Assembly: GCA_964539855.1 (NCBI GenBank)
Contig: CAZIJR010000025.1
Location: 1 to 9,936 of the forward strand
Length of the DNA: 9,936 nt
DNA from: XYD1-FULL-39-28 sp964539855
GTDB taxonomy: Bacteria > Patescibacteriota > Minisyncoccia > Minisyncoccales > Staskawiczbacteraceae
Direction of reading: 5' to 3'
Position 1 is the first letter of the stretch. The number at the start of each line of letters is the position of its first letter. Positions 4,810 through 9,936 of this stretch are shown here, piece by piece. A model generated the notes under the pieces. The model made no database searches. It had not been told where the DNA came from and worked only from the letters and a program-made list of their open reading frames with translations. The position numbers were made by a program, and so were the translations under genes.

Positions 4810-6357
4810 ATGGAAAAAAAAGATTATCTGGATATTTCAAAGGCTTCGGATTTAAAGAATAAAAAGGACAGAAGACTGTACAGGTTTTTTGAGATGATTC
4901 CAGGGTTTCTAAGTTTGGGCACACTGTTAGGTGTGTTTGTTTTTTCTTGGCTTGTCCCTTCTTGGGTTGCAATTTTTATCATTATTTTTTGCTTCTATTA
5001 TTTATTTAGGATATTTTATTTTTCTTTACACCAAATCTTGGGATATTTTAAGGTAAAAAGCCATATGAAGAAAAACTGGCTAAAAGAATTAAAAAAGATA
5101 AAGGAACGCAGTTGGAAGGATATTTATCATGTGATAATTTTACCAACATATGAAGAGGGCAGGGAGATTATTGAAGAAGGGATTGAGGCAATAATAAAAT
5201 CTGACTACCCAAAAGAAAAAATGATTGTGGTATTGGCAGTTGAAAAAAGAGCGGGTGAGGAGTTTGAAAAGCAAGCCAGGAGTATTGCTAATAAATATGC
5301 CGATAAGTTTTACAAATTTTTGATTTCTGTCCATCCAGACAACATAGAGGGAGAAATTGGCGGGAAGGGATCAAATACTGCTTTTGCCGGAAAAGAGGTA
5401 AAAGAAAAAATTATTGATAAATTAAATATTCCTTATGCAAATATTTTAGTTTCTACTTTTGATATTGATACTAAAATTTTTCCGCAATATTTTGCTTGTG
5501 TAACCTGGTATTATTTGACAGAAAAAGATCCCACAAGCGCTAGCTATCAGCCTGTGCCTGTTTACAATAACAATATTTGGTCAGCCAATGCTTTTTCAAG
5601 AGTTGTTTCCACGTCAAATACTTTTTGGCAAATGATTCAGCAAGAGCGGTCAGAAAAACTTACTACATATTCTTCTCACTCTACACCAGGTAAAGTGTTT
5701 TTTGAGGTAGGATATCCTGCCAACGTAGTTTCAGACGATTCAAGAATTTTTTGGAGAGCATATCTTCAATATGACGGGAACTATAGAGTAGTCCCAATTT
5801 ATTATATGGTTTCTATGGACGCTGTTCAGGCAAAGAGTCTGTGGCGCACAATCATAAACCAGTATAAACAGCAAAAGCGCTGGGCATGGGGGTGCGCGGA
5901 AATTCCTTATATAATGTTTGGGTTTTCAAAAAATAAAAAAATATCTTTTTGGGCAAAATTTTCCCATATTTACACAATTTTGGACGGTTTTTGGTCTTGG
6001 GCCACAGCAGCGCTTTTGTTGCTTTTGCTGGGATGGCTCCCAATAATACTGGGAGGAAAAAGCTTTAACTTTACAGTATTGTCTTTTAATTTGCCCATTT
6101 TAACTTCTAGAATTATGACTATTTCCATGGTGGGCATGTTTATTTCTGCAATTTTAAGCACAATGCTTTTGCCTCCAGTTCCTAAAACTATGAAATGGTA
6201 CGTAAGATGTTATAAAAAATCCACTGTGTTTTTGCAATGGATTTTTCTGCCCGTAACCCTAATCCTTTTTGGCTCTTTACCAGCTATAGACGCTCAAATT
6301 CGCTTAATGCTGGGACGCTATATGGGCTTTTGGGTAACCGAAAAAGTCCGCAAATAA
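4810..6357 (+). CDS. Membrane family 2 glycosyltransferase
   Basis: This 515-residue processive-type GT-A glycosyltransferase is anchored in the membrane. Two hydrophobic segments (about 34-75) precede a cytoplasmic catalytic domain (about 104-370). About three more segments follow (392-415, 430-455, 473-492). The catalytic domain shows ILPTYEEG (110-117), the metal-binding DID (218-220), SDD (308-310) as candidate catalytic acid, and QQKRWAWG (354-361), the Q-x-x-R-W signature of cellulose/hyaluronan-synthase relatives. Donor and product cannot be read from sequence; a cell-surface polysaccharide or glycolipid is likely. The ATG at 4810 sits 2 nt after tRNA-Glu with no ribosome binding site. 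I keep it because the charged DLKNKKDRRLYRFFE segment (14-28) looks like part of the conserved domain; the next Met is residue 29. Its stop is 1 nt from that of the converging recG. Confidence 0.88.
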   Translation: MEKKDYLDISKASDLKNKKDRRLYRFFEMIPGFLSLGTLLGVFVFSWLVPSWVAIFIIIFCFYYLFRIFYFSLHQILGYFKVKSHMKKNWLKELKKIKERSWKDIYHVIILPTYEEGREIIEEGIEAIIKSDYPKEKMIVVLAVEKRAGEEFEKQARSIANKYADKFYKFLISVHPDNIEGEIGGKGSNTAFAGKEVKEKIIDKLNIPYANILVSTFDIDTKIFPQYFACVTWYYLTEKDPTSASYQPVPVYNNNIWSANAFSRVVSTSNTFWQMIQQERSEKLTTYSSHSTPGKVFFEVGYPANVVSDDSRIFWRAYLQYDGNYRVVPIYYMVSMDAVQAKSLWRTIINQYKQQKRWAWGCAEIPYIMFGFSKNKKISFWAKFSHIYTILDGFWSWATAALLLLLLGWLPIILGGKSFNFTVLSFNLPILTSRIMTISMVGMFISAILSTMLLPPVPKTMKWYVRCYKKSTVFLQWIFLPVTLILFGSLPAIDAQIRLMLGRYMGFWVTEKVRK

Positions 6358-6358
6358 T

Positions 6359-8548
6359 TTATTCGAAGTGGATGCGTTTTTCAAACTGTTTGAGACGTTC
6401 TTTGAGTAAAGGGTATTTTTCTAGGTTTGGATCTTTTTCCAAAATTTCTTTTGCTGCTGTGCGAGTTTTTTCTACTAAAAATATATTGCTTAATCCTTGC
6501 ATTGCCATGTCTGGAAGTCCCCATTGCTGAGTGCCGTATAAACTTCCCGGACCTCTGATTTCCAAATCTTTTTGCGCCAGCTCAAAGCCATTGTTTGATT
6601 CCACTAAGGCTTTTAATCTTTTACGGTTTAGCTGGTCGGGGGAGGTAGTGAACAAAAAACAATAAGATTGCATATCACTTCTACCTACTCGGCCTCGAAA
6701 TTGGTGAAGCTGGGAAAGCCCAAAGCGTTCTGCTCCCTCTATCATCATAATAGTTGCCCGTGGTACATCTACTCCTACTTCTACTACAGAGGTGGAAACC
6801 AAAATATCTATTTCTCCGTTTTTAAAGTCAATCATTATTTTTTCCTTTTCTGCTGCTTTCATTTTGCCGTGGAGCATAGTTATTCTTAAATCTGGGAAAA
6901 TCTTAGTGGATAGTCTTTCGTATTCTTCTTTTACTGCTTTTACTTCTTGAAGAGCTAAAGAAGCCAAAGAGTTAGACGGATAATTTTGAGGTACAAACGA
7001 GCCGGTAATGCCCGGCTTTTCTGCGTCAAAGCCGGGCATTGAAAGCGATTTTTTGTTTTCAATTTTAGGGCAGATAACAAAAACTCCTTTTCCGTCTTTG
7101 ACTTCTTTTTCTATAAAGTCATAAGCCTCTTTTCTTTGGGTGGGGGTTACGATTACTGTTTTTATTTTTTTTCTGTTTTTAGGCATTTCGTCTATTAAAG
7201 ACAAATCCAGGTCTCCGTAAACAGTTAATGCCAACGTTCTGGGAATGGGCGTAGCTGTCATAGATAGCAAGTGTGGGACCAATTTTTTGTTTTTTATTAA
7301 ATGATCTCTTTGTTCTACTCCAAAACGGTGCTGTTCATCTAAAACAACCAAAGCCAAATCTTTGAAGGTAATTGTTTTTTGAATTAAAGAGTGTGTGCCT
7401 ATGGCAATATCAATTTGCCCGTTTTCTAGGTCACCGTTTAAGCTTTTTTTTGAAACTTCAAAGGTCTCATCCTCCTTGCAAATTCTGGCTTCTTTGCCAG
7501 TAAGTAATCCAATTTTTACATTAAAATCTTTTAATAACTCAGAGATTGATTTAAAGTGTTGTTTTGCCAAAATTTCTGTTGGTGCCATAAAGGCTACCTG
7601 GTGGCCGTTTTTTAGTGCAGACAAGGATGCCATCGCAGCCACAACAGTTTTACCAGAACCCACGTCGCCCTCTAAAAGCCTAGACATAGGAGATGATTTT
7701 TCCAAGTCTTTTAAGATAGCAAAAGCACATTTTTTTTGGGAGTCTGTAAGCTTAAATGGTAAGGAATCTGTAAACTTTTTCATTAAGTCATTGTCCATTT
7801 TGCAAACAGGAGATTTTTTTTGCATTAATTTTGCTCTTTGTTTTAGAACATTTAGCTGTATTAAAAAAAGCTCTTCAAAAGAAAAGCGTGCTTTGGCCGC
7901 ATCTGCATGTTCAAACGATTCTGGAAAATGAAGTTGCCACAAGGCTTCGTTTACAGGTAAAAATTTATATTTTTTTATTATTTCTATGGGTAATGACTCG
8001 GGGACTTGTTCTGAAAATCTGTAAAGCAACGGCTTTATAACATATCTCAACCAGCGAGAAGTGACGCCTCTTGTTTCTGCATAAACCGGAACAATTCTGC
8101 CCGTGTGGGTCAGTTCTTCATTTTCGCCAATTTCGTTTATTCTTTCTTGTGCTGGATTGTTTAAATAAATTCCTTCTTTATATAAAGCTACTTTTCCTGC
8201 GAGACAGACAAAATCGTCTTCTTTTAAAGACTTTGCCAGATAAGGTTGGTTAAACCAGATAATTTTTATTTCTCCTGAATTATCCTGTACAGTTGCCTCT
8301 GTGATGGTCATCCATTTTTTAAAAGACCTGGTGTTTTTTATGTCTGTAATTATGCCCTGAACACATACGGTTTCCTTTAAACGTTGGCGTGCATCTTTAA
8401 TAGAAATTATCTCAGAAAAGTCATCATATCTTGATGGGAAATAAAAAAGCAAGTCTTGCACTGTTTTTATGCCAAATTTTTTTAGTTTTTTTGCGTAAGC
8501 TATTCCTACTCGCGGAAGCTCTTCCACAGAGGTTGAAAGATTTATCAT
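6359..8548 (-). CDS. recG: ATP-dependent DNA helicase RecG
   Basis: RecG regresses stalled replication forks and processes Holliday junctions. The N-terminal wedge domain begins with a helix-hairpin-helix-like VEELPRVGIAYAKKL (8-22), followed by an OB fold (about 58-140). The helicase core shows GDVGSGKT (294-301), the DEQH box (404-407), TATPIPRT (431-438), LLHGKMKAAEKE-like motif IV (558-569), and QFRGRVGR (616-623). A RecG C-terminal segment (QKDLEIRGPGSLYGTQQWG, 659-677) follows. At 729 residues it is longer than E. coli RecG (693), because about 30 residues (about 500-530) are inserted between CPKIE and the EEYERL helix. Part of that insert is encoded by a palindrome. The ATG at 8548 lacks a Shine-Dalgarno; a promoter-like sequence suggests a leaderless mRNA. 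Confidence 0.96.
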   Translation of the reverse strand: MINLSTSVEELPRVGIAYAKKLKKFGIKTVQDLLFYFPSRYDDFSEIISIKDARQRLKETVCVQGIITDIKNTRSFKKWMTITEATVQDNSGEIKIIWFNQPYLAKSLKEDDFVCLAGKVALYKEGIYLNNPAQERINEIGENEELTHTGRIVPVYAETRGVTSRWLRYVIKPLLYRFSEQVPESLPIEIIKKYKFLPVNEALWQLHFPESFEHADAAKARFSFEELFLIQLNVLKQRAKLMQKKSPVCKMDNDLMKKFTDSLPFKLTDSQKKCAFAILKDLEKSSPMSRLLEGDVGSGKTVVAAMASLSALKNGHQVAFMAPTEILAKQHFKSISELLKDFNVKIGLLTGKEARICKEDETFEVSKKSLNGDLENGQIDIAIGTHSLIQKTITFKDLALVVLDEQHRFGVEQRDHLIKNKKLVPHLLSMTATPIPRTLALTVYGDLDLSLIDEMPKNRKKIKTVIVTPTQRKEAYDFIEKEVKDGKGVFVICPKIENKKSLSMPGFDAEKPGITGSFVPQNYPSNSLASLALQEVKAVKEEYERLSTKIFPDLRITMLHGKMKAAEKEKIMIDFKNGEIDILVSTSVVEVGVDVPRATIMMIEGAERFGLSQLHQFRGRVGRSDMQSYCFLFTTSPDQLNRKRLKALVESNNGFELAQKDLEIRGPGSLYGTQQWGLPDMAMQGLSNIFLVEKTRTAAKEILEKDPNLEKYPLLKERLKQFEKRIHFE
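7007..7040. repeat. 13-bp-stem hairpin inside recG
   Basis: AATGCCCGGCTTT (7007-7019) and AAAGCCGGGCATT (7028-7040) are perfectly complementary around an 8-nt loop. The element encodes about Met504-Pro-Gly-Phe-Asp-Ala-Glu-Lys-Pro-Gly-Ile514, inside an insertion in the helicase domain. Its core AAAGCCGGGC also occurs in the minus strand of the duplicated tsaD palindrome. Confidence 0.85.
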
Positions 8549-8554
8549 AAATTC

Positions 8555-8583
8555 ATTTTAAACACCAGGGTAAAAATAAGCAA
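8555..8583 (-). promoter_or_regulatory. Possible recG promoter giving a leaderless mRNA
   Basis: On the minus strand TTGCTT (8583-8578), a 17-bp spacer and TAAAAT (8560-8555) would place the start at about 8548, the first base of the recG ATG. The -35 match is only moderate and overlaps the upstream terminator. Confidence 0.4.
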
Positions 8584-8612
8584 GGCGTCCGCGAACAAAG
8601 TCGGGACGCCTT
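8571..8612 (-). terminator. Intrinsic terminator after the 121-residue gene
   Basis: AAGGCGTCC (8582-8590) pairs with GGACGCCTT (8604-8612) around a 13-nt loop. On the minus strand it is followed by TTGCTTATTTTTA. It lies 24 nt past the stop codon of the preceding minus-strand gene and would separate it, with tRNA-Arg, from recG. Confidence 0.65.
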
Positions 8613-8636
8613 TATGGCGCAGGTGCGCTAGTGCTG

Positions 8637-9002
8637 TCATTCAAGCTCTTTAAGAAAAGCTTCTGCTTCCTGGAGTTTAGAGATGTCTTCCAGTAGCGGC
8701 GCATTCCACTTCCCTTTTTTCTTCCTTTCGACTTGTTTTTTGACTCTCTCAACGAGGGCTTTAAGTACGCACGGCGAAAGGTCCTTCCTTCCAACTCTAC
8801 GTTTGACCGGCTCTAAGAGACCAACAAGGTCACAGCCAAGCTTATCCATAAGCTGGCAAAACTCCTTGTCAATTCTCCTTCGCGCTTTGTCAGAGAGAGT
8901 AAACGCCTCCTTTATTTTTTTCTCTCTCTGTTGGTCTGGTGTCTCGGGGCAATTGCCATTAAGACACTGATTGACTGGTTGTCTTTGTGCCTCTTTTTTC
9001 AT
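8637..9002 (-). CDS. Unrecognised small basic protein, 121 residues
   Basis: I do not recognise this protein. It is soluble-looking and rich in Lys, Arg and Glu, with mostly helical stretches (35-65, 78-97, 104-121). It has five cysteines (13, 18, 49, 57, 78); Cys13 and Cys18 lie in NQCLNGNCPE, but no complete zinc motif is evident. No signal peptide or membrane segment is seen. It has the only textbook ribosome binding site among genes whose starts are fully visible, and it ends in TGA whereas its neighbours use TAA. Its base composition looks less AT-rich than its neighbours, which may mean a different origin. It lies between tRNA-Arg and a terminator, with 96 nt after the tRNA in which I see no other gene and no convincing promoter. 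Confidence 0.68.
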   Translation of the reverse strand: MKKEAQRQPVNQCLNGNCPETPDQQREKKIKEAFTLSDKARRRIDKEFCQLMDKLGCDLVGLLEPVKRRVGRKDLSPCVLKALVERVKKQVERKKKGKWNAPLLEDISKLQEAEAFLKELE

Positions 9003-9009
9003 GACATGT

Positions 9010-9015
9010 TCCTTT
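9010..9015 (-). promoter_or_regulatory. Strong ribosome binding site of the 121-residue gene
   Basis: AAAGGA on the minus strand lies 7 nt before the ATG at 9002 and decides that start. It stands out because most other genes in the window have no such motif. Confidence 0.75.
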
Positions 9016-9098
9016 AAAAGCTGGAGTCTACGGTGGCATCGCGGTTCTCCATCAAAACGGAATCCATGTTGTGAAAGAGCTACACACTCTCTCGAATG

Positions 9099-9170
9099 TG
9101 CGCCCGGCGAGAATCGAACTCACATTTATAGCTCCGCAAGCTATCGTCCTATCCGTTGAACGACGGGCGC
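9099..9170 (-). tRNA. tRNA-Arg (anticodon GCG)
   Basis: On the minus strand the acceptor GCGCCCG (9170-9164) pairs with CGGGCGC (9106-9100), with A9099 as discriminator. The D stem is GTTC/GGAC. The anticodon stem ATAGC/GCTAT encloses TTGCGGA, giving anticodon GCG for Arg CGC/CGU codons. The T arm is GTGAG-TTCGATT-CTCGC with one T-G pair. The D loop AACGGATAG carries the A20-like adenine used for arginine identity. No CCA is encoded. The 5' end is only 6 nt past the stop codon of the upstream DUF3298 gene, so the two are probably cotranscribed. Confidence 0.94.
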
Positions 9171-9176
9171 AAAATT

Positions 9177-9929
9177 TTATCGTGGCATAATTACTTTAAA
9201 GTCTCCTAGTGCATAGGCGGCTACTTGATATTGCGGAAAATAAAAAGTTATGCTGTCTTTGTTTATTAAAAAGATTGAAAAGTTTTCTAAGCTGGGTCCC
9301 GCTCCTGTTTCCAACCATGAGCCTCCATCATCCCCGACTCTTTCTTTTATTTGTTTTGTTAAATCCTCAGTACAAAAAATGGATATCTTTTGAAGATAAT
9401 CCGGCTGGCCGGGAAATAAATCAACAAGCTTTATTTCCTTTTTATTTGCTGGGTTATAATTCAGGGCGATGAAATAGTTTGCTCCGTGTGCACCTCCTGT
9501 GTAATTTGAAATGTTAAAAACAATGCTTATTATTTCATTATTTGTTAAACCCTTATCGTATTCTATGTTTAAATAATATTCTCTTGGGTATGTTGTGTAA
9601 CTTTCAAGGTCAATTTCTTTTACTGCCTGGTCATTTTCTAATGATATTTTTTTAAACTCAGATAATTCATTATTTACTATTTCTTCTGATTTTTTGTTAA
9701 AATCATCTAGTCCTTCAATATATGGATAAGTAATGCTTATATTAAACGGTTTTTTAGTATCTGTTATTGTTTTGTCTTCAAGAACTATTGTTTGTTCTTG
9801 GTTTTGGCTTTTATTTTCAAAACTGTTTCGTCCGTTTAAAAGTGTTTCTCTTTGCCAATATAAAATAAATCCTCCAGCCACAACAACAATAATAAAAATG
9901 CCTACAGCTATAATCTTTTTAGTTTCCAT
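9177..9929 (-). CDS. DUF3298 (RsiV-type) domain protein, membrane-anchored
   Basis: This 250-residue protein begins with a signal-anchor helix (about 5-25, IIAVGIFIIVVVAGGFILYW). A short polar linker (26-60) follows, and then an exported domain. The domain has a DUF4163/PdaC-like first half (about 62-125) and a DUF3298 second half, with the signature YTGGAHG (143-149) and the ending FPQYQVAAYALGDFKVIMP (231-249). In other bacteria this pair occurs in RsiV (an anti-sigma factor whose extracellular half binds lysozyme) and in PdaC-like envelope proteins. No cytoplasmic anti-sigma segment is present here, so a sensor or binding role at the cell surface is an inference. The ATG at 9929 is chosen because the anchor starts directly after it; only 7 nt upstream are visible. 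tRNA-Arg follows 6 nt after the stop. Confidence 0.85.
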   Translation of the reverse strand: METKKIIAVGIFIIVVVAGGFILYWQRETLLNGRNSFENKSQNQEQTIVLEDKTITDTKKPFNISITYPYIEGLDDFNKKSEEIVNNELSEFKKISLENDQAVKEIDLESYTTYPREYYLNIEYDKGLTNNEIISIVFNISNYTGGAHGANYFIALNYNPANKKEIKLVDLFPGQPDYLQKISIFCTEDLTKQIKERVGDDGGSWLETGAGPSLENFSIFLINKDSITFYFPQYQVAAYALGDFKVIMPR

Positions 9930-9936
9930 GGCGGAG

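Noticed and set aside
4754..4972. Minus-strand frame ending in an RDLNPG-type peptide
   Set aside because: It is antisense to tRNA-Glu and the start of the glycosyltransferase, both well supported.
6037..6055. CTCCCA/TGGGAG inverted repeat in the glycosyltransferase gene
   Set aside because: It is a short 6-bp stem encoding ordinary membrane-segment sequence; it does not match the tsaD/recG palindromes and is probably chance.
7395..7931. Long plus-strand open frame (178 residues) opposite recG
   Set aside because: It is fully antisense to conserved RecG helicase motifs, has no recognisable domain and is composed like a shadow frame.
8617..8628. GCGC-aggt-GCGC mini-hairpin beside the terminator
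   Set aside because: A 4-bp stem is too small to call separately; the larger hairpin next to it accounts for termination.
8612..8794. Second minus-strand frame overlapping the 121-residue gene
   Set aside because: It is out of frame with the gene that has the good ribosome binding site and has no support of its own.
8971..9159. Plus-strand frame with a GENRTHIYSS-type peptide
   Set aside because: It is the antisense translation of tRNA-Arg, with no support of its own.
1..9936. CRISPR array, insertion sequence, rRNA or replication origin
   Set aside because: I saw no spaced direct repeats, transposase motifs, rRNA signatures or DnaA-box clusters.

Overview
The window is a compact, AT-rich bacterial segment. 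It has short intergenic gaps, overlapping or nearly abutting genes, and tRNAs with no encoded CCA end. Several features resemble Candidate Phyla Radiation (Patescibacteria, probably a parcubacterial lineage): a slimmed-down valyl-tRNA synthetase, a TsaD with an extra acidic/basic linker, a family 2 glycosyltransferase with an Arg-Leu-Tyr-Arg-Phe-Phe-Glu N-terminus, a DUF3298/RsiV-type protein, and few Shine-Dalgarno sites. This placement is inferred by resemblance only. TGA ends one gene in an ordinary way, so the standard bacterial code fits.

Layout. 1-190: no complete gene, but a divergent promoter pair. One promoter reads left into a gene beyond the window through a long hairpin leader; the other reads right into tRNA-Leu(UAG) (192-273). 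A bidirectional terminator (278-305) separates that tRNA from the end of a minus-strand operon running tsaD (4663-3524), valS (3499-1460), a PrsW-like membrane protease (1472-732) and a small heat-shock protein (708-319). This operon couples tRNA modification (t6A), tRNA charging and protein quality control. At 4679-4722 two well-formed promoters overlap back to back. One serves tsaD. The other serves tRNA-Glu(UUC) (4733-4807), whose last base is only 2 nt before the ATG of a membrane glycosyltransferase (4810-6357). recG (8548-6359) converges on the glycosyltransferase with a single base between stop codons. 8549-9936: a terminator hairpin, an unrecognised 121-residue basic protein with an unusually good ribosome binding site, tRNA-Arg with anticodon GCG, and a DUF3298 membrane-anchored protein, all on the minus strand.

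The most striking unexplained structure is a set of palindromic and tandem repeats inside coding sequence. tsaD carries a 19-bp perfect palindrome duplicated in tandem, a five-copy heptanucleotide repeat, an inverted repeat in its lineage-specific linker and a terminator-like hairpin near its 3' end. recG carries a 13-bp-stem hairpin in an insertion within its helicase domain, and this hairpin shares a 10-base core with the tsaD palindrome. They look like small palindromic elements tolerated in-frame in surface loops. The second theme is tRNA-mRNA junctions: tRNA-Glu flush against a start codon and tRNA-Arg 6 nt after a stop codon, suggesting that tRNA processing shapes mRNA ends here.
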